A stretch of DNA of 64,000 nt from Halicephalobus mephisto (GCA_009193035.1 SWDT01000017.1:1-64000); one strand, 5' to 3'; shown: positions 36,120 to 48,636, counted from the stretch's first letter. A program made the numbers and translations. The notes: a model not told the origin generated them from the sequence alone.

Positions 36120-37330
36120 GATGACTGTGTTGGATTCTGGAAGACTGAAAACTTGTGTGAAATTTCCGAAGGCTCCAGAAGATTCTGTCAGATTGGTGAA
36201 AGTTTCAGAATCTTACACAAGAATTTAGAAGATTCTAAAAAAGCTTCTGAGATTCTAGAAGACTCTGTGAGGTTATCAAAAATTCAGAATCTCGTACCAG
36301 ATTCTAAAATATTTCCAAAATTTTGTGAGGTTATTAAAATTTCAGAATTTAGAAAATTTTCAAAATTTCTGTAATATTATCAAAAATTCAGAATTTTGTA
36401 TCAGATTCTAAAATATTTCCAAAATTTTGTGAGGTTATTGAAATTTCAGAATTTAGAAAATTTTCAAAATTTCTGTAATATTATCAAAAATTCAGAATAT
36501 TGTACCAGATTCTAAAATATTTCCAAAATTTTGTGAGGTTATTAAAAATTTAGAATTTAGAAAATTTTCGAAATTTCTGTAATATTATCAACAATTCAGA
36601 ATCTCGTACCAGATTCTAAAATATTTCCAAAATTTTGTGAGGTTATTAAAATTTCAGAATTTTGTACCAGAATTTAGAAAATTTTCGAAATTTCTGTAAT
36701 ATTATCAAAAATTCAGAATCTTGTACCAGATTCTAAAATATTTTCGAAATTTTGTGATATAATCGAGAATTCAGAATCTTACACAGGAATTTAAAAGATT
36801 CTAGAACTTCCGATGAAGTTTTGAAATTTCTTAAAAGTTTCTGAACTATTCCACTAAATTCTAAAATCGTCGAAAAATTTCTATTATATTCTGGAAAACT
36901 AAATTTTCTAAAAATTCCTGAATTGTTGAATTCTAAAATTTTTATTAAATTCTAAAAATCTCAAAATCTTTGAATTCTAAAATTTTTTATTAAATTTTAA
37001 AAATTCCTGAATTTTGGAATTCTGAAATTGTTTATTAAATTCTAAAAATCACAGAATTTTTGAATTCTAAAATTTTTTATTAAATCCTAAAAATCACAGA
37101 ATTTTTGAATTCTGAAAATTTTATTAAATTCTAGAAATTTCAGAATTTTTGAATTCTAAAATTTTTTATTATATCCTAAAAATCTCAAAATCTTTGAATT
37201 CTAAAATTTTTTATTAAATTTTAAAAATCTCAAAATCTTTGAATTCTGAAATTTTTATTAAATTCTAAAAATCTCAGAATCTTTGAATTCTAAAATTTTT
37301 TATTATATCCTAAAAATCACAGAATTTTTG
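36120..37330. repeat. Two tandem arrays
   Basis: 36300-36780 holds ~125-bp units with ATTTCCAAAATTTTGTGAGG and TATTATCAAAAATTCAGAAT. 36880-37330 holds ~55-65-bp units of CTAAAAATCTCAGAATTTTT and TTGAATTCTAAAATTTTTTA. The first array grows out of an exon-like start (acceptor TTGGTTTCAG at 36120). Confidence 0.7.
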
Positions 37331-37358
37331 AATTCTAAAAGCTGCCAAACGCTTTTAC

Positions 37359-38899
37359 GGAATTCTAGCTCTCCAAATTTCAAGATTAAAGCTGATTTGA
37401 GGATTGTCGGAGTTGACTTTTTCAACAAGGCCGCTGTCATGTGCTCTTGGATCTTGGAAAATTTTGGGATTTATCTGCGCAAATGAATAAAGAGATCAAT
37501 CCAAGCGGATCAAGTTGAAAGTTTTAATTTTGCGGGATAAATGACGCTTCCACTCACGTCTTTGATTTTTTCGTCGCTTTTGTTTGTCGACATTGAGTGT
37601 GAGCTTTAGGGATTTAAGGAACTTCCACAATTTGAAGCTTAAATTTTCGGATAAAATTGAACATTTTTTTTAAAAATTGAGCTGAAAAAAATTCAAAATT
37701 TTTGTAATCAAATTTTATTTTGATTTTGTCGAAATTAGTTGTTGAGATTTAAAATGTCGGTTTTTCGCGATGAGATTCAGAATTAAGGTTTTTATTTTTC
37801 GTTTCAGGACCCAAAAATGAGATTTTTATTTTTCGTGTTGAGACTTAAAGTAAAACTTATTTTTCGTTTCAGGACCCAAAAATGAAATTCTGTATTTTTC
37901 GTTTCAGGACCCAAAAGTGAAATTTTTATTTTCGTGTTGAGACTTAAAGTAAAACTTTTATTTTTCGTTTCAGGACCTAAAAATAAAATTCTCATTTTTC
38001 GTGTTGAGACTTAAAGTAAAACTTATTTTTCGTTTCAGGACCTAAAATTAAAATTCTGTATTTTTCGTTTCAGGACCCAAAAATGAAATTCTGTATTTTT
38101 CGTTTCAGGACCTAAAAATGAAATTTTTATTTTTCGTGTCAAAACCTAAAAGTGAAATTTTTATTTTCGTGTTGAGACTTAAAGTAAAACTTTTATTTTT
38201 CGTTTCAGGACCTAAAAATGAGATTTTTATTTTTCGTGTTGAGACTTAAAGTAAAACTTATTTTTCGTTTCAGGACCTAAAATTAAAATTCTGTATTTTT
38301 CGTTTCAGGACCCAAAAATGAAATTCTGTATTTTTCGTTTCAGGACCTAAAAATGAAATTTTTATTTTTCGTGTCAAAACCTAAAAGTGAAATTTTTATT
38401 TTCGTGTTGAGACTTAAAGTAAAACTTTTATTTTTCGTTTCAGGACCTAAAAATAAAATTCTCATTTTTCGTTTCAGGACCTAAAATTAAAATTTCGTAT
38501 TTTCTACAGTAAGACTTAAAACTAAAATGTAAACTTTCGTGGTAGGACTAAAAATTAAAAACCTTCGTGGTAGGACCCAAAATTTAAATTCAAAATTTTC
38601 GTGACAAAGTCTAAATTTAAATTTTTCAAATTTTATCTTAAAAAACGATTTTTTATTTTAAATTTTAAAAAATCGAAAATTTCGAAATTTTTATAAAAAA
38701 TTAAATTTATTTTTTAAAATCGAAAATTTTTCAAATTTTATTTAAAAAACGATTTTTTTATTTTTTATTTTATTATTTTATTAACTTCAATAAAAGTTTT
38801 TTCGAGTAAAAGAAACTTTTCAAGATTGAACTTGTTCCGGATCCCCCGAGGGCCAACTTCGAAAAGCAAATATTCGTTGTCGGATGTTCCCCGGGCCAT
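37359..38899 (-). CDS. Candidate first two exons of an unrecognised gene
   Basis: An ATG at 38899 opens MARGTSDNEYLLFEVGPRGI, continuing to ...LEKTFIE at 38786, followed by GTTAAT. An exon at 37359..37474 begins after TTGCGCAG in the required phase 0 (INPKIFQDPRAHDSGLVEKV...), ends in phase 2 at GTAAAA, and would need a further exon not identified. The peptide is soluble and mixed in composition with no recognised domain. The 1.3-kb intron is filled by the 37795-38520 array. The opposite strand is also open over both islands, so this is a weak model. Confidence 0.25.
37795..38530. repeat. ~40-bp array whose unit contains a 3' splice-site consensus
   Basis: About 17 units of ATTTTTCGTTTCAGGACC(C/T)AAAAATGAAATT, some replaced by TTTTCGTGTTGAGACTTAAA. 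TTTTCGTTTCAG closely matches the nematode acceptor consensus on the plus strand. Confidence 0.8.
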
Positions 38900-38999
38900 T
38901 TGGTCCTTTGCATGTTCGTTCTTAATCCATCTGTTCCAAAAACTTCGGACATTTCATAACACTCAACCTAATGCCGAAACCAAAAATCCAATTTTTTAT

Positions 39000-40500
39000 C
39001 TTTTTTTAAATTTAAAATTCCTATATTTTTTCATTTTTTTTAAAATTTAAAATTTCTAAATTTTTTTTATTTTTTTTAAATTTCTAAATTTTTTTATTTT
39101 TTTTTAAATTTAAAATTTCTAAATTTTTTTATTCTTTTTAAATTTAAAATTCCTATATTTTTTCATTTTTTTTTAAATTTTAAAATTTTTTTTTTAAATT
39201 TAAAATTTCTAAATTTTTTTATTCTTTTTAAATTTCAAAATTATGTATTTTTTTTTTTAATTTTGAATTTAATTTTTTTAATTTTAAATTTTTTTTATAT
39301 TTTATTTTTTTAAAGAGGAAATTCAGGTGTTGTCTGCCTGGTTTTCCTTTCCAGACCTTGTCAAATGCATCAGGACATTAATTTTCGATTACACGACAAA
39401 AAAGATTTTTCGTTTTTTTAAAATGAAATTTCATAAGAAGGTTTCAGTCTTTTAACAATTAATAAAAATATTTAAATAACTTTATAAATAATTTTGTAAA
39501 ATAATAATTTTTTAAAGATTTCGAAATCTAGTAAGGAATTTTGAAATTTTTAGAAAATTGTGAAATCCAAAAAAAAGTTTTTAGAACTTCCTAGAATTTT
39601 GTAGAAACTTCTGAAACTTTTCTATAACTTTGTAGAAAGTTTGAAAATTTTTCTAGGATCTTATAGAAGGTCCTGAAGCCTTTTTAGAATCTTATAAAAA
39701 CTTCTAAAATTTTTTAGAATCTTGTAGAAGGTCCTGAAGCCTTCTTAGAATCTTGTAGAAACTTCTGAAGCCTTTTTAGAATCTTGTAGAAACTTCTGAA
39801 GCCTTTCTAGAATCTTATAAAAACTTCTAAAATTTTCCAGAATCTTGTAGAAGCTCCCGAAGCCCTTTTAAAATCTTATAGAAGCTTCTAAAATTTTCTA
39901 AAATCTTATAGAAGCTTCAAAAATTTTCCAGAATCTTGTAGAAACTTTTAGTGCCTTGTGAGAATTTCTAGAATTCAGTAAAACTTCTAGAATGTTATAG
40001 AAAAGTTTTAGAATTTCTTTGAAATTTTATGCGAATTTTTCAATTCATATTTTAAAAAATTCCAGAAGCTTCTAAAAACGTCGGAAAATCCATTTTGAGA
40101 CCATTTCATAACTACTTTTTCAATTTTAAAATAATATATTTTTTAATTTCTAAAAAGTCCTAAAAACTCGTCTGTAAACTACTTTATAAAAAAATATTTT
40201 TTTTAGTTTTAAAATAATATATTTTTTAATTTCTAAAAAATTTTAAAAACTCGTCTGAAAACTACTTTATAAAAAAAATATTTTTTTAGTTTTAAAATAA
40301 TGTATTTTTTAATTTCTAAAAACTCGTCTAAGAACTACTTTATAAAAAAAATATTTTTTTAGTTTTAAAATAATGTATTTTTTAATTTCTAAAAACTCGT
40401 CTAAGAACTACTTTATAAAAAAAATATTTTTTCAATTTTAAAATAATATATTTTTTAATTTTTAAAATTGTAAAATTTTTGTCCGGATTATTCGATAACA
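39000..40500. repeat. Low-complexity DNA and two tandem arrays
   Basis: 39000-39310 is T/A low complexity. An island at 39315-39400 is open on both strands. 39600-39960 holds ~40-bp units of TTTAGAATCTTGTAGAAACT, TCTGAAGCC. 40140-40460 holds five ~70-bp units of ACTACTTTATAAAAAAAATA, AATAATGTATTTTTTAATTT. Confidence 0.65.
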
Positions 40501-40599
40501 ATGTTCATTTTCAATTTTTATAATAATGTGCTTTTTTGAAAATCAAATAGAAGCGTTTTATTAGGTTATTCTTTCGCGTTATATTTTTAATAAATGCAA

Positions 40600-41130
40600 A
40601 ATGAGAAATTTCAAGATCCGAAGGGAGCCAGAAGGGGAGTGAGGTGAAACCAAGCAGAAACCTTTTGATGAAACTTGAGCTTGTCTGCTTCGGAAGGGGG
40701 GATTTCGGGCTTGATGTCCGGCGTTGTTCCTGAAACGAATTTTTAACGGAAAAATGTGCGGCTGTCATATATGCCCTAAAAGGCGTTTTTTTTTTTTTTT
40801 AACTTTTATGTTTGTTAAAATTTTTCGGGACAAACATGTCTATCCTAATGCGACCAGATATTCTGTTTTGAGGCTTTGAAAGACGCAATCAAAATAGCCG
40901 TCCGTACTCCTCAAGCACGTACGGCCGGTTCTCGATCTAGCCCTCTGGCAATGGACGCAACGTCCCGGGCCGCCCCCTGCTTTCCGAAATATCGATTCTT
41001 GCCCGGCTTTGCTTTATCGAGAGTGAGTGACTGCCCGATGAGAAGCCATGACTGGGATTTTTCGAAACTAGAGTTCCATCCGAGTTTCCAGAATCCCCCC
41101 CGGAAACTTCTGAAATCGATATTTATAAAA
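40600..41130. other. Pair of exon-like islands
   Basis: On the minus strand, an acceptor ATCGATTTCAG near 41130 opens two long frames (57 and 74 codons). A second acceptor, ATTCGTTTCAG near 40732, opens a frame (TTPDIKPEIPPSEADKLKFH...) ending in TGA near 40610. On the plus strand a 91-codon frame crosses 40876-41151. Two canonical acceptors on the minus strand favour that direction, but donors are weak. No family recognised. Confidence 0.3.
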
Positions 41131-41279
41131 TCCATTTTTAGAACTTCTTAGAAAATTCAAAAAAGTCGTGTTGAGAAAATTTTGTGATAAAATTCATCTT
41201 CATTAATTATATTAATCAAATTAAAAGTTTTTAGAATTTTTCGAAAATTTTTGAAATTAATTTTTAAAATGTTCAATTT

Positions 41280-41880
41280 TGAAATTTTCTTAAATATTTT
41301 AAAAATTCGCATCGGGACCATTTCGTGATGAAATTTAATTTTTATTTTTAATTTTTATAAAACTAATATTTTTAAAAATATTTTAAAAAATCTAAAATCT
41401 CTAATTTTGAAGATTTCTAAAATATTTCGAAAATTCGCGTCGGGACTATTTCGTGATAAAACTTTATTTTTTATAAAATTACAATTTTTTGAAAATTTTT
41501 GAAGTTATTATTTATAGTATCCAATCCTGAAAACTTTTAGGCTCTTCCAAAAATTCGCTTTGAGACCATTTCGTGATAAAATTTAATTTTTAATTTCAAT
41601 TTTTATAAAATAAAATTTTTTTAAATATTTTAAAAAATCTAAAATCTCTAATTTTGAAGATTTCTGAAATATTTCGAAAATTCGCTTTGAGACCATTTCG
41701 TGATAAAATTTAATTTTTTTATTTTTATAAAACAGTTTTTTTTAAATATCTTGAAAAATCTCTAATTTTGAAGATTTCTAAAATATTTCGAAAATTCGCG
41801 TCGGGACCATTCCGTGATAAAACTTTATTTTTTAATTTTTATTTTTATCGAAAATAAGATTTTTTGAATCTTCTAGAGAA
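41280..41880. repeat. ~120-bp array with GGGACCATTTCG motif
   Basis: Five units carry AAATTCGCGTCGGGACCATT TCGTGATAAAA or TTCGCTTTGAGACCATTTCG, followed by low-complexity T/A. Confidence 0.7.
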
Positions 41881-42586
41881 TTCTGAAATCAATACCGAAA
41901 ATCCCTCATTCTGGAATTTTCCAAAAAATCATGTTGACAAAATTTCGCAACGAATTCATCTTTAATTTTTATATTTATTGATTTAAGATTTCGAAAAGTG
42001 CTCCGTAATCGCGTAAACGATTTTGAAATTTTTGAGGACAATTCAGAAATTTCCAAATTTTCAAAATTTTCAGAATCTTTATTTTTTTTAATTTTTTACA
42101 ATTTTCAAAATTTTCAGAATCTTTAATTTTTAATCTTTTAAAATTTTTTATTTTTTTTAAATAAATTTATTTTAAAATTTTCTAATTTTTTTTAAAATAA
42201 ATTTATTTTAAAATTTTTTTTAAAATTAATCTAATTTGAAATTTTTTATTTTTTTAAATTAACTAATTTTAAAATTTTATATTTTTTTAAATAAATTTAT
42301 TTTAAAATTTTTTACTTTTTATTTTTTTAAATAAATTTATTTTAAAATTTTTTATTTTTTTTTAAATTAATTAAAATTTTTTATTTTGTTAAAAAATGAA
42401 ATTCTTTAATCGATAAATTACGAAAGCAGTGAACCGTTTTATTTTTTACTAATTTTAGTGTTTTTTCGATTAGACCAGAATTTCGTTTTTTTTAAGTACT
42501 GTTTTAATTTTGAAGACGCAAATTGGGCCTTTTAAAATAATGGGTCTTCCATAGTGGGCTCGTTATTTATCTTTACGAGTTTCCAG

Positions 42587-42721
42587 ATTGATTACTTCAT
42601 AATCAACGACCGATTACGGAAAATTGTTCGATTTTTGTTCGGCAAAGGACCGCTTCAAAAGCAGATTGTTGTGTCGCGGTTTTCGTCCACAACGTGCTAT
42701 CACGTGGTCTTAGGGTTGTAA
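42587..42721 (+). CDS. Candidate terminal exon, no family
   Basis: A canonical acceptor (GAGTTTCCAG) is followed by 44 codons and TAA (IDYFIINDRLRKIVRFLFGK...). The composition is coding-like and the exon stops where the next array starts. On the minus strand the same island is also open (38 codons, donor GTAATC). No upstream exon was linked with confidence. Confidence 0.25.
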   Translation: MDYFIINDRLRKIVRFLFGKGPLQKQIVVSRFSSTTCYHVVLGL

Positions 42722-45600
42722 CACAGTTCCCCCTGGGGTACTCGATCCCTCAGGGCATGTAATAATTTAAAAATTTTTTTTTGGAAACTGAAAATTTTAA
42801 TTTAAAAAATTTAAAAAGTTCGAAATTCTTCATTTGGGGTACTCGATCCCTCAGGACATGTAATAATTTAAAAATTTTTAAAATCATAATGTTTTTTTGG
42901 AAATTAAGAATCTTAATTTAAAAAATTTAAAAAGTTCGAAATTCTTCATTTGGGGTACACGACCCCTCAGGGCATGTAATAATTTAAAAATTTTTTTTTG
43001 GAAACTGAAAATTTTAATTTAAAAAATTTAAAAAGTTCGAAATTCTTCATTTGGGGTACTCGATCCCTCAGGACATGTAATAATTTAAAAATTTTTAAAA
43101 TCATAATGTTTTTTTGGAAATTAAGAATCTTAATTTAAAAAATTTAAAAAGTTCGAAATTCTTCATTTGGGGTACACGACCCCTCAGGGCATGTAGTAAT
43201 TTTAAAATTTTTAAAATTATAATTACTTTTTGGAAATTAAAAATTTTAATTTTAAAAATCCCAAATTTCTTCTCCTTGGGGTACTCGATCCCTCAGGGTA
43301 TGTAGTAATTTTAAAATTTTTAAAATCATAATTATTTTTTTTTTAATTGGAAATTTTAATTTAAAAAATTAAAAAAGTTCGAAAATCTTTTTTTGGGTAC
43401 TTGACCTTTTTGGACTTTTTTAATTTCGAAATTCTTTTAAAAATGAACATCTTTGATTACTGTATTGTGATTTCAGAAATCGAAAAAACTAATTTAAAAA
43501 AAAAATAACTCTTCCCTGGAGTATCTGGTTCTCTTTGGAAAAATGATGATTTCGGAATTTTTTAGAATTAATTTTTTTTAGAATTAATTTTTTTCATGAT
43601 TACCATTTACGACGTCAAATGGATTAGTCAAAAAAAATCAATTTAAAATTTCAAAAATGAAACTGACAATTTTCCCCTGAGATATTCACTTCTTGGATTT
43701 TTTAAAAATTGATTCTTTAGATTACTGTATTTGTATTTTTAAATCACTTTAAAAAAATTAACTTCAAAATTAAAAAAATAAGATGTTTTATATTCATTTC
43801 CTGAGGCATTTATTTCTTGGATTTTTTTAAATTTAAAATTTCTTTTTTAAATCAATCTTTTTGATTACTGTATTTGTATTTTTAAATCACTTTAAAAAAA
43901 TTAACTTCAAAATTTAAAAAATAAGATGTTTTATATTCATTTCCTGAGGCATTCACCTCTTGGATTTTTTAAAATTTAAAATTTTTTAAATCAATCTTTT
44001 TCGATTACTGTATTTGTATTTTTAAATCACTTTAAAAAAAATTAACTTCAAAATTTAAAAATAAGATATTTTATATTCATTTCCTGAGGCATTCGTCTCT
44101 TGGATTTTTTAAATTTTGAATTTTTTTAAATCAATCTTTTTCGATTACTGTATTAGTATTTTCAAATCACTTTAAAAAAATCAACTTCAAAAATTAAAAA
44201 TAAGATGCTTTATATTCATTTCCTGAAGCATTCGTCTCTTGGATTTTTTAAATTTTGAATTTTTTTAAATCAATCTTTTTCGATTAGTTGTTGACATTTC
44301 GGAAAAATTCAATGAAGAAAATCGATTTGAAAAGGTAAAAAATCAAAAAACGAAATTCGGAACAAATACCGCAGAACCGTTTTAGTATTCTCAATTTTTG
44401 TTGAAAAATATTTTCGAAAAATTTAATATGTAATAATAAATTTTTAAAATTATAAAAAATTTGTATATGATCCTCAAAACTCAAAATTCGTCTTATACTG
44501 CACGTCAGATTATTTTTTGCACGAAATTTAAGCCACACCTAAAAACAAAAAAAATAATTATAATTTTCGTAGAAAAAATCAATTTTATTTTTTAAAATTA
44601 AAAAAAATTATTTTTATTCAAAAATAAAAAAAAATTGATTTTTAATTATATTTAAAAAAATAATTGTAATTTTCGAAAAAAAATTGGTTTTATTTTTTTA
44701 AAATTAAAAAAAAATTATTTTTATTTAAAAATAAAAAAAATCGATTTTTAATTATATTTAAAAAAATAATTATAATTTTCGTAGAAAAAATCAATTTAAT
44801 TTTTTAAAATTAAAAGAAATTATTTTTATTCAGAAATTTTAAAAAATTGATTTTTAATTATATCTAAAAAAATAATAATTATAATTTTCGTAGATTTTCG
44901 AAGAAAAAATCAATTTTATTTTTTAAAATTTTACTTTTATTCAAAAATAAAAAATTTGATTTTATTTTTTAGAATTAAAAAAAAATTATTTTTTATTTAG
45001 AAATTTAAAAATTTTTATTTAAAAACGAAAAAAACAAATTTTTAATTTTAAATTATGTTTAAAAAATTAATCTTTATTTTTAATAATTTTTGTGATGAGA
45101 ATTTTGTTTTTTTCCTCAGATTTTTTACGCATTAAAATCTATTCGGATTAAAAAATAAAAATATTTATGAGGGGCTTTAGGGATTTCCATGATGAAAGTT
45201 AATTGAATTTTTAAAAATTATTTTTGTGCAAAATGACAGTTTTATTTAAAAATTATTAAATTTATTGGAATTTTTTGAAAACTTTTGTGTCAAAAAATTA
45301 GGTAATTTTTCTTTTTAGATTTTAGGTATGTTTATAAATTATGAAATTTATTAAATTTTTTGGAAACTTTCGTGTTAGAAATCAGGTAATTTTTCTTTTT
45401 AGATTTTATATATATTTAAAAATTATTAAATTTACTGAAATTTTTGGAAACTTTCGTGTTAGAAATCAGGTAATTTTTCTTTTTAGATTTTAGGTATATT
45501 TAGAAATTATGAAATTTTTGAAAACTTTCGTGTCAAGAATCTACTGTTTTTTTCTTCTTAGATTTTAGGTATATTTGAAAATTAAAAAATATTATTAAAA
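42716..45600. repeat. Series of tandem arrays
   Basis: 42716-43330: five to six ~120-bp units with TTGGGGTACTCGATCCCTCA, GG(G/A)CATGTAATAATTTAAAA. 43700-44290: five ~135-bp units with CAATCTTTTTCGATTACTGT, TATATTCATTTCCTGAGGCA. 44560-45060: A/T low complexity in ~120-bp units with TAATTTTCGTAGAAAAAATC. 45240-45560: four ~85-bp units with GGAAACTTTCGTGTTAGAAA TCAGGTAATTTTT. Confidence 0.7.
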
Positions 45601-45979
45601 TTTTGAACAATTTTCGTCCCAAAAGTCGACCGCAATTTTTATTTTTTTTTGTTGAATTCCACTCGGACTGGCAAAGAAACGAAGTAATCATGGCCTTCAG
45701 AAACATTCGTGGCGGGACCGGGCCGCGTTGGGCCCTCATCTTGGGTTTATTTTTGTCCCGAAATTAAACTCTCAAAAACACGCAATTTTTAAATTTAAAA
45801 AAATTTATAATGAAAATTTGATATTTTTAATAAAAAATTTCCAAAACCCCTTAGGCACTAAAATTTGACTTTCGTTTTTTGGCTCGTTATGGTCTTTGAC
45901 GAAAAATTGTCGAGTCTTGAGAAGAGTTAATTGTCCTATATAACAACGTAGTCCAGTTTCGCTCGAGAAGAAGCAACTC

Positions 45980-46055
45980 ATGGCCCCCCTCCGGCAGTCA
46001 ACCAGTCCTCCCCTCCGGCAACCAGCCAATCCTCCCCTCCGGCAGCCCACTAGTG
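45980..46055. repeat. 24-bp minisatellite, CCCCTCCGGCA core
   Basis: Three copies of CCCCTCCGGCA(A/G) with CAACCAGTCCT-like spacers; a further CCCCTCCGGCT lies at about 46289. A 67-codon plus-strand frame (45980..46183, MAPLRQSTSPPLRQPANPP...) reads through it. Confidence 0.7.
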
Positions 46056-46070
46056 CTCTCTATTTTTCGT

Positions 46071-46343
46071 TTAGCTCGTCTGTTCGACTAAAAATGCATT
46101 TATTGAACAAAAACGAATGCCATGAAAAATTTTTTTCGACATGTCTGTCCTCATGGAAAGACAGACGGTCGGTGGCTGACTAGAATTCAAAGTCGATAGT
46201 CTTTCTGAAGGAACAACAGCCAACTCGAGATCCGTCATTGGCATTCCTGCGCATGCCTGCAAGTGAAAACTGTTTCTGTCTCGTGCTTCCCCTCCGGCTA
46301 ATTGCTTTTTGACTGGACAATTGCCTTTGTGCTCTTTAGTTGA
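46071..46343 (-). CDS. Candidate exon, 90 codons open, no family
   Basis: The frame is open from 46343 to TAA at 46071, the longest uninterrupted frame in any desert island. It reads ...GGEARDRNSFHLQACAGMPM and TDLELAVVPSERLSTLNSSQ, ending FCSINAFLVEQTS. A TTTTCACTTGCAG acceptor lies inside it, so the true exon may start near 46257. No recognised domain. It lies beside the CCCCTCCGGC minisatellite and upstream of a ~140-bp array. Confidence 0.28.
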   Translation of the reverse strand, partial: STKEHKGNCPVKKQLAGGEARDRNSFHLQACAGMPMTDLELAVVPSERLSTLNSSQPPTVCLSMRTDMSKKIFHGIRFCSINAFLVEQTS

Positions 46344-47230
46344 TTAGAATTCCGTGCAAGTTTTCAGAATCCTCCAAAATTCGACAAAAACGTTCGAAAA
46401 TTTTTGGAAATTTCTATTTTTGATAGATATTTAAAAATATAAATTCCCTAAATTCGTGTTTAATTTTAAAATTATTAAATTAAAATTCCCTGCAAGTTTT
46501 CAGAATCCTCCAAAATTCGACAAAAACGTTCGAAAAATTTCGGAAATTTCTAAATTTTTAATAGATATTTAAAAATATAAATTCCCTAAATTCGTGTTTA
46601 ATTTTACAATTATTAAATTAAGATTTTATACAAGTTTTCAGAATCCTCCAAAATTCGACAAAAACGTTCGAAAAATTTCGGAAATTTCTATTTTTGATAG
46701 ATATTTGAAAATATAAAGTCCCTAAATTCGTGTTTAATTTTAAAATTATTAAATTAAGATTCCGTGCAAGTTTTCAGAATCCTCCAAAATTCAACAAAAA
46801 CGTTCGAAAAATTTTCGGAAATTTCTATTTTTGATAGATATTTAAAAATATAAATTCCCTAAATTCATGTCGAGACCACTTCGTAAAATCTACATTTAAT
46901 TTTACAATTATTAAATTAAGATTCCGTGCAAGTTTTCAGAATCTTCCGAAATTCGACAAAAATGTTTCAAAACTTTTGTGTCGGGACCATTTCGCGAAAA
47001 AATCTTAAATTTTATATTATTATTTTAAAAAAGTAATTTTGAAAATTTCGTGTCGAGACCACTTCGTGAAAAAATTTTAATTTTAAAAAAATATAATTTT
47101 AGAATTTTTAAAACTTTCGTGTCGAGACCATTTCGCGAAAAAATTTTAAATTTTATATTATTATTTTAAAAAAGTAATTTTAGAAATTTCGTGTCGAGAC
47201 CACTTCGCGAAAAAATTTTAATTTTTATAA
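46344..47230. repeat. ~140-bp array, then GGGACCACTTCG units
   Basis: Five units of CAAGTTTTCAGAATCCTCCA, AATTCGACAAAAACGTTCGA and ATTCCCTAAATTCGTGTTTA run to 46960. Four ~85-bp units with TTTCGTGTCGAGACCA(C/T)TTCG follow to 47230. Confidence 0.75.
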
Positions 47231-47250
47231 TAGTGTAATTATTTTTTTAG

Positions 47251-47394
47251 AAAATTGCAATTTGGGCAAATGGTCTCGTTGAAGATGAACGAACAATTTT
47301 GGTGATGCCCCGATTTTCTTCTTTTAAAATTGATATTATTCGGAAAAGATCAATTTTTGGGTCAAGGCGATTTCAGAAACGGTCTTGTTTTTGA
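47251..47394 (+). CDS. Candidate exon, no family
   Basis: After a canonical TTATTTTTTTAG acceptor the frame is open for 47 codons (KIAIWANGLVEDERTILVMP...) to TGA. A possible donor (GTGATG) follows codon 17. Composition is coding-like. The opposite strand is less open. No upstream or downstream partner identified. Confidence 0.27.
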   Translation, partial: KIAIWANGLVEDERTILVMPRFSSFKIDIIRKRSIFGSRRFQKRSCF

Positions 47395-48636
47395 TTTCCG
47401 GAAGACCTTGCATCTGGAAGCCGCTAGGTTTTAATTATTGCCTCAGGGCAACATGGACCAAAAGAAGCCTCATTTTCCATTTTTCAAAATGACATTGGTC
47501 TTCGGTTTTTTTTTTCGAAAATTTTCACGAAAAAAAACGATTTTAATGATTTCGAAATTTTGTAATTTTTTTGAATTCAAAATTAGCATATTCGTCCCTA
47601 AGAATTCAGAATAGTTATTTTGAGCTTTTTCGACTTGACAGTTTCCTTCCTCCATGCCCCCAGGTCATTTGCGTGTTTTCTAGCTTCCAGAATTCGTCCC
47701 CTAGGCGACATTCAGCACCTGGTGTCATTTTCGGAAATGTACGTTTTTAGCGCCAGACTTAATCACATTATTATAAAAAACCTAAAAAATACGAAATTTT
47801 AAAAATTTTTATTTTTTCAGATTTTTAGAAAAATTTATTTTTTTTTTATTTTTAGAAAAAAATTTATTTTTTTTATTTTTAGAAAAATTTTTATTTTTAA
47901 ATATTTTTAGAAATTTTTTTTATTTTTAGAAAAACTTTTATTTTTGAAGATCTTTATAAAAAATTATATTTTTTTAAAACTTTGTTTGAAAATTTATAGA
48001 AAAAATTGTATTTTTTTCTTTTCAGAAAAAAGTACTTTTTTATTTTTAGAATAATTTTATATTTTAGAAAAAATTATTTTTTTAAATTTAAATTTTTTTA
48101 TTTTTTTAAAATTTTAAAATTTTTTTAATTTTTATTTTTCTAAAATTTTATTCTACCACGAATTTTCGAATTTTTTAAAAATAGAAATTTTAAGATATTA
48201 ATTCCAATTTTTCATAGGATTCTGGAAGCTTTGAGGAATTTTCAGTCATAAATTATAAATATTATAAATGCGCGTTTTTTGAAATTGTCTCAACACGAAT
48301 GTTTAAAAATTTTCAGAAACTTAAAATATTTATTTTTTTTAATATTATAATTATTTATTAAATTTCGAAAAATTCTAAAAAAATTAAAATTAAAAATAAA
48401 ATAAAATTTTTTAAAAATTTAAAAAATTAAAATTTTTAAAATATTAAAATTTTAAAATTGTCCCGATGTGAGTTTTTTAAAAACTTGAAATTTTCAATTT
48501 TAAACAATTTTAATTTTTCTATTTTCAATGATTTTAGAAAATTATTTTTATATAAAACTAAAAACAAAAAATTTCCAAATGGTCCCGACGCGAGTTTTCC
48601 TGTCTTTCGAAACTGTTCGATTTTATATATCAACTT
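47395..48636. other. AT-rich spacer with one island
   Basis: An island at 47630-47755 is open on both strands (plus: exon-like segment after CTTCCAG ending at GTACGT; minus: a 36-codon ATG frame). 47800-48600 is low-complexity T/A DNA. Nothing else recognised. Confidence 0.5.

Noticed and set aside
37804..37995. 63-aa ORF with repeated MRILFLGPETKN-like peptides
   Set aside because: Translated ~40-bp tandem repeat, not a gene.
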